Below, one piece after another: positions 1 through 7,605 of a stretch of DNA of 51,153 bases. Position numbers and translations under genes: made by a program. Positions within the stretch are counted from its first letter, which is position 1, and each line of letters opens with the position of its first letter. The stretch is taken from the NCBI GenBank assembly GCA_948663575.1, contig CAPNAV010000004.1:1-51153 (forward strand), given 5' to 3'. The DNA is from an uncultured Candidatus Saccharibacteria bacterium. Lineage in GTDB: Bacteria; Patescibacteriota; Saccharimonadia; Saccharimonadales; Saccharimonadaceae. A model generated the notes under the pieces. The model saw nothing but the letters and a program-made list of their open reading frames with translations. It ran no database searches and had not been told where the DNA came from.

Positions 1-9
1 ACCGCCAAC

Positions 10-924
10 ATGAACACTCTCGCTCGTCAGCTCAAAATTTACCAAACTTTCTACCCTGAACTTATCACCGAAATTACTACTACTGCCGCCGCTCTTAACG
101 TCGCGCCAGATCTCCTGTTATATGAAGAGCTGGCTTCTTCGGTCGATCAACAACGTCGCCGCGTTCGTCGCCATACGCATGGCTGCACTATTTTTGCTAT
201 TCACGAAGGCGACAAGACTTTCGTCGGGCGCAATTACGATTGGCTGCCTCAGGCGCGCGAGTTTTTTGAATCTTACGATCTCGCGATAGAGGGGGCTAAT
301 CACTACGTTGGGTTCTCTGATGAGGGTGTTTGGCGTCGCCACACCGGCAAGAACACCCGCAAACCTTATTTCGAAGACGCTATCAACGAGCATGGCCTCT
401 ATATCGGTCTTACTTATGCGCATATCGACAAGTGGAACTACGGTCTCAAACCTGCCCATTTCATTCGCTACGTTGCCGAAAAATGCCAAACCACCCGCCA
501 AGCTCTCCGTGTCTTCGCCAAGATCCCTGCTTCCATCCCCAAGAACTACCTAATCGCCGATGCGACCGGCGACATTGCCGTTGTTGAGCATGCCGCCAAA
601 ACTTACACTGTAGTTCGCCCTAGTGCTAACGGTGTCATCGTCAAGACTAACCACCTTCTTTCGCCTGATTTGCAAAAAATGGATCGTATTCTCCGCGATG
701 ATCCCTACACCGATTCTTTTGTTCGTCAATCCGAGGCTAACTATCTCATATCTTGTCAACTCCCAGGCTTCCAATTCACCGACCTCTGGCGCATCCTCCG
801 TGAGTCGCATTATATCTATAACGAAGAAACCATCTGGTCGCTCGCTCTTGAGCTCTCCTCTGGTCGTTATGGCTTTTATTTTGATAGTGCTATTGGGCAG
901 CAACACCAAAAATTCACTTTTTAA
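10..924 (+). CDS. C45-type acyltransferase/linear amide hydrolase
   Basis: Probable N-terminal-nucleophile hydrolase of the acyl-CoA:isopenicillin-N acyltransferase / choloylglycine hydrolase group, which cleave or transfer linear amide bonds. The protein has the family core HGCTIFAI around residues 58-65, where Cys59 would become the N-terminal nucleophile after self-cleavage. This is followed by GRNYDW at about 73-78 and TNHL at about 209-212, where the Asn is normally part of the active site. Length (304 aa) is close to family members. The true substrate cannot be read from sequence. The ATG at 10 has no visible ribosome-binding site, and the frame is open to the window edge (three codons), so the start may lie outside. 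It stands alone, and the next gene begins behind a separate promoter. Confidence 0.75.
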   Translation: MNTLARQLKIYQTFYPELITEITTTAAALNVAPDLLLYEELASSVDQQRRRVRRHTHGCTIFAIHEGDKTFVGRNYDWLPQAREFFESYDLAIEGANHYVGFSDEGVWRRHTGKNTRKPYFEDAINEHGLYIGLTYAHIDKWNYGLKPAHFIRYVAEKCQTTRQALRVFAKIPASIPKNYLIADATGDIAVVEHAAKTYTVVRPSANGVIVKTNHLLSPDLQKMDRILRDDPYTDSFVRQSEANYLISCQLPGFQFTDLWRILRESHYIYNEETIWSLALELSSGRYGFYFDSAIGQQHQKFTF

Positions 925-997
925 CCCCATTTCTTGCCCCAATTTACTACTATCTTACAAAATACTACTCAAAAATGCAAAATGAGTATAATCACTA

Positions 998-1026
998 TTG
1001 ACTTTTTTCACTATCTGTGCTACAAT
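998..1026 (+). promoter_or_regulatory. Promoter of the structured-leader transcript
   Basis: TTGACT at 998-1003 and TACAAT at 1021-1026 are separated by exactly 17 bp, with a TGC extension before the -10. This is the host promoter form seen repeatedly in the window (38748, 41573 minus, 46353). Transcription would start near 1033, about 340 nt before the next start codon. Confidence 0.8.
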
Positions 1027-1032
1027 AGAAGC

Positions 1033-1376
1033 ATAAGCCTAATCCAAGATACTCTACTCAAGGATTTAGCTTAGCAATTTTCACCTCAATATAAAAGTTG
1101 TATTAGAATCTTCCTCTCGAAGTGGGATACTCGCAGGTAGGCGCCATTTCCCTCCAAAAGTAGCATTCTATCTGCGAATACCCCGCTTTGAGAAAGAGGA
1201 TAAAGTCTCAAACCGGAGTGAAAATTTCATATCGCATAGAAAGTAAGATGCATCCCGACAGCTGCTTTTTAGCGGCAGTCAGATAAAGCTAAGGCTTGAT
1301 GCTGAACTTTCTATGACCCTTTTACCCTAAAACCCAGTTGCCAGCGACCGGCGGATAGGTCGCAGAAGGAGAAAAC
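1033..1376 (+). ncRNA. Large structured 5' leader or independent ncRNA
   Basis: No gene is seen here, but folding signals are dense. A hairpin lies at about 1035-1075. A 19-nt arm at 1121-1139 pairs with 1168-1186 (two mismatches, two G-U), extended outward by the CCTCTC and GAGAAAGAGG arms. A long-range pairing joins AATTTTCAC (about 1075-1084) to GTGAAAATT (about 1217-1226). A perfect 10-bp arm joins CATAGAAAGT (about 1235) to ACTTTCTATG (1306-1315) and encloses a second hairpin (GACAGCTGC/GCGGCAGTC). A last hairpin, GCGACC/GGTCGC at 1344-1363, ends just before the AGGAG of the next gene. I do not recognise an RNA family: no RNase P, tmRNA, SRP or T-box signature was seen. Confidence 0.55.
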
Positions 1377-2156
1377 ATGAAAAATTTTAAGATTTACAAG
1401 AAGATTTTTGCCACTGGTATTATTCATAGTGGTGCATACTCAGGTCTCAGCAGAGACCTCGATGGTAATCCAATTGATACTGATTGGATGATTTATCTCG
1501 AATATCTGCCCGATTTCCTGAAGCTACCCGAAGATGCCGAGCTTGGCGTTGGGTATAAAAAGTCCGATGTTAAAGATTTTCTCGTCTATACGGACCGGGG
1601 AATTAGTGTAGCTCTGTTCACCAGGACGGAACCCGGAAAGTACGAGCATACCATCACGGCCAAGGCTCACTTGGTGCCGCAACAGCTTTGGGAACTCGTG
1701 TATCCCGACGCACGTGAGCGCGCCATTGCCAAGGTGCAGAATCTCTTCTTTATGGGCTTTCGTCAGTGTAGCTGGTATTTTGTCGGCAAAGAGTCTAACG
1801 ATCTCTATGCGGTCATACCAGAGTATCATCTGGATGAGACTTGCATTATCAATGCTTTCTGCTGCAATATGCAACAGTCCGCCGCTGCCGATGGTTTCGA
1901 CATTGCTCAATATGGGCATTCGTCATCATATCTACCGGCCAGCGTGTTGGATGGCATGGAATATTCGCAGTTTAAGCTGGCGAATCCGGAGGAAATCTTG
2001 GCTTTAGTAGACGAGAATCCATTAATCATACGCGGCCTACTGAACTACGGTTTTACTATGAGTGAGCTCGGATTAGAAGATCTGACTCCCAAAAAGCCAC
2101 AGTTTTCAGCACTCATGGCCTACATGGGCTGGCCGAAGAGCGTCGCCCACGAATAG
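1377..2156 (+). CDS. Hypothetical protein, structured-leader controlled
   Basis: 259 aa, unrecognised. It begins at ATG 1377 behind a good ribosome-binding site (AGAAGGAG, 7-nt spacing). No signal peptide or membrane segment is visible; the protein is acidic and rich in aromatic residues, with a CCNMQQ stretch around residue 160. Single-gene unit: its own promoter is 350 nt upstream, and a strong intrinsic terminator follows at 2243. The extensive folded leader and the hairpin abutting the ribosome-binding site suggest post-transcriptional control. Function cannot be assigned. Confidence 0.7.
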   Translation: MKNFKIYKKIFATGIIHSGAYSGLSRDLDGNPIDTDWMIYLEYLPDFLKLPEDAELGVGYKKSDVKDFLVYTDRGISVALFTRTEPGKYEHTITAKAHLVPQQLWELVYPDARERAIAKVQNLFFMGFRQCSWYFVGKESNDLYAVIPEYHLDETCIINAFCCNMQQSAAADGFDIAQYGHSSSYLPASVLDGMEYSQFKLANPEEILALVDENPLIIRGLLNYGFTMSELGLEDLTPKKPQFSALMAYMGWPKSVAHE

Positions 2157-2242
2157 GATAATACGATTTCTCGTAATCACGATACCTAGGCCAACTTTGA
2201 AGTAGATTGCCTCGTACTGAACAACTGCATATTGAGCATTAC

Positions 2243-2296
2243 CCCTGGGCTGCGCATCTTAGAATGCCGCATCATAGCCCAGGGGCGTCTTTTTTA
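2243..2296 (+). terminator. Intrinsic terminator
   Basis: CCCCTGGGCT at 2243-2252 pairs perfectly with AGCCCAGGGG at 2277-2286, followed by TTTTTT at 2291-2296. It closes the transcript of the 259-aa gene. From here to 2485 I see no gene or clear signal. Confidence 0.85.
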
Positions 2297-2485
2297 GTCC
2301 CGTGATCAACCCTATCTCTTGTCATTCTCATGATCTTATACTTAGAAATTCATATGGCGAATTGTAAAACAGTCCGCATTCTCTATCAAAACAAAGATGC
2401 GTTTCGGTATCATTATCTAGGCATGCTACCCTGTATTTTTTTACAACATAATACAGAGGTAACTTGATGATAAATAATAAAAATG

Positions 2486-2514
2486 TTGTAATTTCTACAA
2501 ACTTCGTGTATAAT
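2486..2514 (+). promoter_or_regulatory. Promoter of a small RNA
   Basis: TTGTAA (2486-2491), a 17-bp spacer and TATAAT (2509-2514). There is no plus-strand open reading frame downstream; the transcript would run into the three-way-junction RNA and then antisense to the end of the DUF3800 gene. Confidence 0.6.
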
Positions 2515-2520
2515 CAAACT

Positions 2521-2590
2521 AAAGGTTCCACCCTGCCGAACGAGCTACTACGGCTCTTCTCCCTGTAAGGAGATAGGTGGGGTGGTCATC
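2521..2590 (+). ncRNA. Candidate three-way-junction small RNA
   Basis: The closing stem CCACCC...GGGTGG encloses two hairpins: GAGC/GCTC (loop TACTACG) and TCTCC/GGAGA (loop CTGTA). The segment starts about 7 nt after a good -10 box and contains no reading frame, so a short structured RNA is likely. It could instead be the 3' untranslated region of the opposing gene. Family unknown; no hammerhead core (CUGANGA) is present. Confidence 0.4.
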
Positions 2591-2594
2591 ATTT

Positions 2595-3265
2595 CTAGTA
2601 GTATTCTACGGTGCCACGGGCAAACAAGTCAAAACTACTGGCTTGGATATTTTTCAACGATGCAATTGGTCGCATCTCGCCTTTTTCAAGTGATACATAT
2701 TTTGACCATGCGCAATAGTCTGCAATCTGACCATTAAAATCCGTTAGAACACGATGAAAGTGGATCTGGTATGGTTTACCGAGGCTCTTGAGCTGGGGCT
2801 TTACTTCTTTAAGAAAGGATTTTGTTCTTTACCTCGTAAACATTTGTCAAAAATAATGATCACCTTCAAATAATCACTAGACTTATAGCTGATAATAAAC
2901 TTCATAAGCGCTGCACCGAGTTTCGCATAGAAAGCTGGTGCGTTTTGAATGCTAGGGTTAGTCTTATTCTTCTGTGCAAAAATATAATGTGCCATAATCA
3001 TATCCTGCATACTTTTTATAGCATCAATCACGTCATTACGAATATATTGACGGTCTTCGCTAGCATGGAATATCTCAACATCATCGCCACGCTCCAAATG
3101 GGAATATTTTAGTTTTTGTAATAGGGTAGCCGAACGTATTGGATCAGTAGTTGCTACTGCGGCTAAAACATAGAATTTTGTACCGCTAACGCTGAAATCT
3201 AGATTGCCAGATTCATCAACAAAAACAAATAAGGAATTGTTACTCACGCCATTCATATCGCTCAA
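2595..3265 (-). pseudogene. DUF3800 family protein, frameshifted
   Basis: The first 148 codons (start at 3265) carry the DUF3800 hallmark FVFVDESGN near the N-terminus, an RNase H-like acidic motif of this uncharacterised family often found near phage and mobile DNA. The frame stops at 2801, but homologous coding resumes in another frame at the run TTTT (2820-2823, AAAA on the coding strand) and continues to a stop at 2595-2597. The tail reads LKEVKPQLKSLGKPYQIHFH and ends GTVEYY, including the family-typical IHFHRVLTDFNGQIADYCAW region. Adding one A to the homopolymer restores about 223 aa. The cause is a one-base deletion, a sequencing error or, less likely, recoding. Confidence 0.8.
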
Positions 3266-3356
3266 TTATACCATATCTAATGTACTGCTAGTTTTTCGCT
3301 AACGAACCGCCATCAACCGAGGCCCGATAATAAACAAATAACGAGCAGACTTATGC

Positions 3357-3362
3357 TATAAT
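3357..3362 (+). promoter_or_regulatory. Extended -10 element of the acetate kinase gene
   Basis: TATGCTATAAT ends at 3362, 22 nt before the ATG at 3385. No good -35 is visible, which fits an extended -10 promoter. A normal ribosome-binding site, AAAAGGAG (about 3370), follows, so this mRNA is not leaderless. Confidence 0.55.
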
Positions 3363-3384
3363 TGCTCCAAAAGGAGTTATTTTC

Positions 3385-4575
3385 ATGGAAAAAACTGAAA
3401 AACTATTTCTCGTCACCAATCCAGGCTCGTCTTCCCGCAAGTACGGTCTCTATCGTGGCGACGACGAGGTTTGTAGTCTACATTTTGAGATGGAAGGCGA
3501 CGATGTTGTCTGTACCATCAAAAAAGACGGCAAGAAACAAAAACTTGACCAAAAGTTTAAAAAACTCACCGACACTGTCAAATATGTCCGCGACATTCTT
3601 GATGACGAAGGCTATATCAGCGCCACCTCTAAGCTTGATGCTATCGTTGCTCGCGTTGCCGCTCCTGGCAAATATTTCGCTGAGGATCATATCGTTGACC
3701 ATGATTGCTTGAAGCGTCTCGACGCCGCAAAAAAGCGCGCACCGCTCCATGTTCCGGTTGCCGCCGCCGAGATTGAAGCCTGCGTCAAAACTTTTGGTGA
3801 CACTCCCGTCATTGCTGTTTCTGATTCGGCTTTCCATACTACGCGAGACGATGTCCACAAATATTACGCTATCAACAAAGATCTAGCCGACAAAATTGAC
3901 GTCTATCGCACTGGTTATCACGGCCTTTCTATCGGCTCAATTCGCGAATATCTAAAAGCCGCCGACCTTGAAGCCGAAAAGGTCATTGTTTGTCACATTG
4001 GCTCCGGTTCCTCTGCTACCGCTCTCTTGAACGGGGAATCGGTCGATACCACAATCGGCTATTCGCCAAACGGCGGCCTCATGATGGCCACTCGCTGTGG
4101 CGATCTCGATCCTGCTGCCGCCCTCGCCATTGCTCGCGAGCTCAAGCTCGACAACGAAGGCCTCGAAGCTTATCTCAACAAAGAATGTGGTCTCAAGGGT
4201 GTCGGTGGTTCTGACGATATGCGCGAAATCATCTGCAAACGCGACCAGGGCGACGAGAACGCTACTCTTGCCTACGACATGTATATTTATCGTTTGCAAG
4301 TTATCATTGGTCAGCTAGCTGCTGCCATGCACGGTGTTGATGAGCTTATCTTCACTGCCACTGTTGGCGAACGCAATAGCATGATTCGTCGCGATGTTGT
4401 TGCTGGCTTAGAATATCTCGGTTTCAAGATCGACGCTGCGAAGAACGATGAAGGCTTAACAGACGAGCGTCATACTCTGATTTCCGCCTCTGACAGCAAG
4501 CCTATTTATGTCATTGCTACTGACGAGACCGCCGAAATGTTACGCCGCGCGAAATTACTCCTTAGCTCCAACTAG
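3385..4575 (+). CDS. ackA: Acetate kinase family protein
   Basis: 396 aa, normal length for acetate kinase (acetyl-phosphate + ADP to acetate + ATP; fermentative ATP formation in the cytoplasm). Visible motifs in order: NPGSSSRKY at the N-terminus (usually NAGSSSLKY), APLHVP, SDSAFH with the catalytic Asp, YHGLS, CHIGSGSSATA, DTTIGYSP, TRCGDLDP with the catalytic Arg, and VGERNS near the C-terminus with the metal-binding Glu. The usual HGGE after the substrate Arg is replaced (ARVAAPGKYF), and the HGTSH motif is degraded to HGLSI. It is clearly in the family but divergent, so acetate specificity is inferred. No phosphotransacetylase is adjacent in the window. Confidence 0.85.
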   Translation: MEKTEKLFLVTNPGSSSRKYGLYRGDDEVCSLHFEMEGDDVVCTIKKDGKKQKLDQKFKKLTDTVKYVRDILDDEGYISATSKLDAIVARVAAPGKYFAEDHIVDHDCLKRLDAAKKRAPLHVPVAAAEIEACVKTFGDTPVIAVSDSAFHTTRDDVHKYYAINKDLADKIDVYRTGYHGLSIGSIREYLKAADLEAEKVIVCHIGSGSSATALLNGESVDTTIGYSPNGGLMMATRCGDLDPAAALAIARELKLDNEGLEAYLNKECGLKGVGGSDDMREIICKRDQGDENATLAYDMYIYRLQVIIGQLAAAMHGVDELIFTATVGERNSMIRRDVVAGLEYLGFKIDAAKNDEGLTDERHTLISASDSKPIYVIATDETAEMLRRAKLLLSSN

Positions 4576-4590
4576 CCGCATCCATCAATA

Positions 4591-4620
4591 AGAAACCCCC
4601 GGTCCATGCCGGGGTTTCTT
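4591..4620 (+). terminator. Terminator after acetate kinase
   Basis: AGAAACCCC pairs with GGGGTTTCT around a short GC loop. It lies between convergent genes and could serve both directions. Confidence 0.85.
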
Positions 4621-4646
4621 TAGGTCTAGTTCCAAAATCATCAGCA

Positions 4647-5450
4647 TTAGTAGTCTTTTTCCGGAGCCAATGTGCAACCTATTCTCCAGAGCGACCGCAC
4701 CACGTTATCAGCGCAGGATTTTAATCCACACATTGATAAAATCTCCGCGTAAGTATGCCGTGTGAGCTGATCTACTGTCGTGATACCCGCCGCGGTCAAC
4801 AATCGGTAAGTTTTTGCCGTCAATCCGAACATTAAATCATCCAGTGTCATCTCCACAAGCGGTTTGTTGCAAGGTATGCTTGCGTAGGGCAATGTGGCGC
4901 TTGCAAAACCATACCATTCCGGAAAAATTTTCATCAACTCAATCCGATGCAAAGGATGGCGTAGCCTGCGTAAAGATTTGGCGACATATTGACGGGCTCG
5001 CTCACTAGTAAAATCAAATTCTTTCCTAATCCGCTCAAGAGTCATGGGCGCTTTAGCTCCTAGCCCAAAATTCATTTTCAGTATCTGAATCTCCCTCAGT
5101 GATAAAAACCTATCAATGCATTTTAGGAATCGCCTTAGCTGATCATCGGTGAATTCGGTGCGCGCCTCGTATTGACTAGCCGTTTCCGGTATAGGTCGAA
5201 AAGTCGTCTCCAAAAGCTTGCGCAGTCTTGCAGACGTTTCCGATTCATGCATAATGAATCCCAGCTCATCGACGGCCGCCGTTATCCTTCTTGCCCTCGA
5301 AAAGTCAATTCCGTCCAGCTTACACAAGCTCCCGTGCCTTGCCGCCATAATTATCGTAAACGCATCGTATCCGTGTTCGACAATCACCTCCTTTGTAGCT
5401 TTGCTAACTCTTAGTTCATCAATACCGATAGATGTTTCCAGTTTTCTCAC
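4647..5450 (-). CDS. Sigma region 4-like HTH / RNAP alpha-CTD-like regulator
   Basis: 267 aa starting at GTG 5450, chosen because a GGAGGG ribosome-binding site lies about 8-10 nt upstream. Residues about 110-165 (LSLREIQILKMNFGLG ... TSERARQYVAKSLRRLR) look like a sigma-70 region 4 helix-turn-helix. Residues about 195-262 (MTLDDLMFGLTAKTYRLLTA...) resemble the helix-hairpin-helix of the RNA polymerase alpha C-terminal domain. A similar degenerate module seems to occupy residues 8-65 (IGIDELRVSKATKEVI...). No sigma region 2 is present, so this is not a complete sigma factor; a promoter- or polymerase-contacting regulator is more likely. It is transcribed divergently from the first phage operon, the position of a lysogeny regulator, but could equally be a host gene next to the insertion. 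Confidence 0.65.
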   Translation of the reverse strand: MRKLETSIGIDELRVSKATKEVIVEHGYDAFTIIMAARHGSLCKLDGIDFSRARRITAAVDELGFIMHESETSARLRKLLETTFRPIPETASQYEARTEFTDDQLRRFLKCIDRFLSLREIQILKMNFGLGAKAPMTLERIRKEFDFTSERARQYVAKSLRRLRHPLHRIELMKIFPEWYGFASATLPYASIPCNKPLVEMTLDDLMFGLTAKTYRLLTAAGITTVDQLTRHTYAEILSMCGLKSCADNVVRSLWRIGCTLAPEKDY

Positions 5451-5538
5451 TTTCCAGTCCCTCCTCTGTGTTTTTCGAAACTTCCTAAAACAAGTTGCAT
5501 TTGCCTAATCTCGGGGAGACAAAATACCCCATCCTACC

Positions 5539-5568
5539 ATTGTATCATTGATTCACCCCTGTTACAAT
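5539..5568. promoter_or_regulatory. Face-to-face bidirectional promoter
   Basis: Plus strand: TTGTAT (5540-5545), 17 bp, TACAAT (5563-5568). Minus strand: TTGTAA (5562-5567 complement), 17 bp, TACAAT (5539-5544 complement). Each -10 box overlaps the -35 box of the other direction almost exactly, so polymerases would compete for one site. Rightward it feeds the early phage operon, leftward the sigma4/alpha-CTD-like gene. Confidence 0.65.
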
Positions 5569-5590
5569 AAGCCCACCATAAGTACTATAC

Positions 5591-5617
5591 AGATCGGTTA
5601 AAAGCCGATCTTTTTTT
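5591..5617 (+). terminator. Leader terminator of the early operon
   Basis: AGATCGG/CCGATCT hairpin followed by seven T residues. It lies only about 16-20 nt downstream of the expected transcription start and before any gene. It would end most transcripts at about 40 nt unless antitermination occurs. A second small hairpin (TGAGG/CCTCA, about 5625-5660) follows. Confidence 0.7.
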
Positions 5618-5763
5618 GGTTCCATTGAGGCGAGAACTTTATGTGTATGTTGTCACCTCATAAAGCCAAGAACGATCTGAAAAACTGAGGAATGCGCGTA
5701 AAGTTAGCGATTCCCGACAGGTCGTTTTTTCGGCAAGAATATCAATTTTATGGAGGCATAGAA

Positions 5764-5946
5764 ATGTCTAAGCGGGTCAATTTTAAGAAGACAGTCAGCT
5801 GGATGGTTGGTATACCATCGGCACTCGTAATGTTCTCGGAAGTAGAGGACATGCGATACTGGTTTGTTCCTTTTGTAGCTGCCGGATTGCTAGCTGTAAT
5901 CCTGTATTGGAATAACGTTTTTGATACGGAGAAGTCAAATGGATGA
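5764..5946 (+). CDS. Small membrane protein, first early phage gene
   Basis: 60 aa from ATG 5764, preceded by GGAGG at the right distance. An upstream in-frame start at 5692 lacks a ribosome-binding site. One or two hydrophobic segments are seen (VSWMVGIPSALVMFS and WFVPFVAAGLLAVILYW), with a charged C-terminus. Function unknown. It overlaps the next short gene by 8 nt, so the two are translationally coupled. Confidence 0.6.
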   Translation: MSKRVNFKKTVSWMVGIPSALVMFSEVEDMRYWFVPFVAAGLLAVILYWNNVFDTEKSNG

Positions 5947-6061
5947 AGATGTAGACTCAATTCGAGAAATGCGTGAGGAACGCGAACAAGAATTACAAAA
6001 GAAAATTCAAAACGATCAGTATTGGCAGCAGCTAGAAAGGAGTTGCGGACATGACGACTAA
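5939..6061 (+). CDS. Small charged protein
   Basis: 40 aa, from ATG 5939 with GGAG just upstream. Highly charged and probably helical (REMREEREQELQKKIQ). It overlaps the preceding gene by 8 nt and the following annealing-protein gene by 11 nt; this tight coupling is the main support that it is real. Function unknown. Confidence 0.55.
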   Translation: MDEDVDSIREMREEREQELQKKIQNDQYWQQLERSCGHDD

Positions 6062-6794
6062 GAATAGACTTCCAGAGGTTGTTACTCCAGACGACCTACT
6101 AATGACAAATAGTCCTTTTACGGCAGAACAACTTTCCATATTCTACCAAAAAACCCCAGAGGACAAACTGATGAAGCGTCCAGCGAAAGGTGGTGGAACG
6201 TGGGATTACGTAAAAACTGGATATGCTATTGACGTACTAAATCGTGTCTTTGGCTATCTCTGGAGCTTTGAGGTTCTCACGAGTCTAGAGGAAGCTGCAA
6301 AAATAGCCGGAAGTGGAGTTGTAGTAGTAAAAGGTCGCTTAACCGTCTATGCAAACGGAATACAACTCGTTAAAGAGCAATTTGGTCGTTGCGAGGTGAA
6401 GTTTAAGACAAAGTATGACGATAACCTAAATAAGAAAGTACCGACCAAAGAATTCTTAGACTTTGGTAACGATATGAAAGGTGCTGCAAGTGACGCTCTC
6501 AAAAAGTGTGCCAGCGAATTCGGCTTATTTCGTGACGTTTATCACAAAGACGATTTTCAAGAAATGGATGTTATCAGCGTTGACGAGAAGCAGCAGCGGG
6601 AGGATGAGGTAATCGAAAAGGCTAAAGAGGATATGCGTAAAGCCGAGAATATGGCAGAGCTGCAAAGTGTCTTTATCCATCTGCCAATAGAAGTCCGCAG
6701 CAACCAAAGCGTAATCGCAAGTAAGGATGCTCTGAAGCGAAAGTTTTTGAAAAAGAATAAGAAGGGAGAGAGCGATGAAAGTCCTAAAGATTAA
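6051..6794 (+). CDS. Rad52-type single-strand annealing protein
   Basis: 247 aa. The region from residue about 40 to 165 matches the Rad52/22 fold of phage annealing proteins: YAIDVLNRVFGYLWSFEV, then GSGVVVVKGRLTV, then DMKGAASDALKKCASEFGLF. These proteins coat single-stranded DNA and pair complementary strands in phage recombination. The start ATG 6051 has AAAGGAG upstream. It overlaps the next gene (YqaJ exonuclease) by 20 nt, giving the classic annealase-exonuclease pair, comparable in role to lambda Bet-Exo. The C-terminal 80 residues are charged and variable. Confidence 0.9.
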   Translation: MTTKNRLPEVVTPDDLLMTNSPFTAEQLSIFYQKTPEDKLMKRPAKGGGTWDYVKTGYAIDVLNRVFGYLWSFEVLTSLEEAAKIAGSGVVVVKGRLTVYANGIQLVKEQFGRCEVKFKTKYDDNLNKKVPTKEFLDFGNDMKGAASDALKKCASEFGLFRDVYHKDDFQEMDVISVDEKQQREDEVIEKAKEDMRKAENMAELQSVFIHLPIEVRSNQSVIASKDALKRKFLKKNKKGESDESPKD

Positions 6795-7581
6795 ACAGAA
6801 TAGCGAGGAGTGGCACGAATTTCGCAAAGGTAAATCTGGCGGAAGCGAGTTCAAAGATTTATGGATACCAGGCTTTCCACTCAAGAGTAAGATTGTTGAT
6901 CTTCTTGAGCGTGATGGGCAGAAACTGCCACCAGCAGATAAACGGCTCAAAGTCGAGGATTTAGCCGCAATGCTTGAGCCAGAGGAGCTTGCAGAACTCA
7001 AACTTGACTCGAATCCAAAAAAGAAATACTACGAGCTAATCGCATCTGAAGTAGCACGACCGCTCACACCTAACGATTACGCTGATCGCCTAAATGGTAA
7101 GCCATACAGCGACATGGAGCGTGGTCATATTCTTGAACCTGAAGCTTTAGACGCTTTTGCTAGAGGCTTGAAGCTAAATAGTGAGTTTACCATTAACAAA
7201 GAACCAGGTGTATGGGTCAGAGATGATAACCCAAATATCTATATTTCTCCAGATGGTGCTATCGAGGACGAGAATGGCAATATTCTCGCAGCTATTGAGG
7301 TTAAATGCCTAGCCAGCTGGGAAATTATTAAGGCTTATCTGACTAACCAATATCCTCAAGAATATGAGCCTCAAGTTATCAAGTATTTTGTGGTCAATGA
7401 GGGGCTAGAACGACTATATTTCCTGCTATACACCGACTTGATACCCGGACTGGAACTGCAAGTTTTTGAGATCAAACGTGAGGACGTGGCTGATAGAATT
7501 GCTGACGCGAAAGCCTTTGAGGATGCGATTATGGAGCGTATCTTGGCTGATATAGAAAAGATTAAGGGAATAGGCTTTTAG
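6775..7581 (+). CDS. YqaJ/lambda-exonuclease-like recombinase nuclease
   Basis: 268 aa with the YqaJ viral recombinase pattern: EEWHEFRKGKSGGSEF at the N-terminus, RGHILEPEALDAFA, SPDGAIE (catalytic Asp), AAIEVKC (Glu and Lys of the PD-(D/E)XK centre) and a Gln-containing helix (QEYEPQVIKYF). The role is to resect DNA ends to make single strands for the preceding Rad52-like protein. The start ATG 6775 has AGGGAGAG upstream and lies inside the 3' end of the annealase gene. Confidence 0.9.
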   Translation: MKVLKIKQNSEEWHEFRKGKSGGSEFKDLWIPGFPLKSKIVDLLERDGQKLPPADKRLKVEDLAAMLEPEELAELKLDSNPKKKYYELIASEVARPLTPNDYADRLNGKPYSDMERGHILEPEALDAFARGLKLNSEFTINKEPGVWVRDDNPNIYISPDGAIEDENGNILAAIEVKCLASWEIIKAYLTNQYPQEYEPQVIKYFVVNEGLERLYFLLYTDLIPGLELQVFEIKREDVADRIADAKAFEDAIMERILADIEKIKGIGF

Positions 7582-7605
7582 AAGCCGAGAAGATTGGAGG
7601 TAAAA

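Noticed and set aside
2801..2823. Programmed frameshift in the DUF3800 gene
   Set aside because: The run is only four A with no X-XXY-YYZ heptamer in frame and no stimulatory structure seen; a deletion or read error is simpler.
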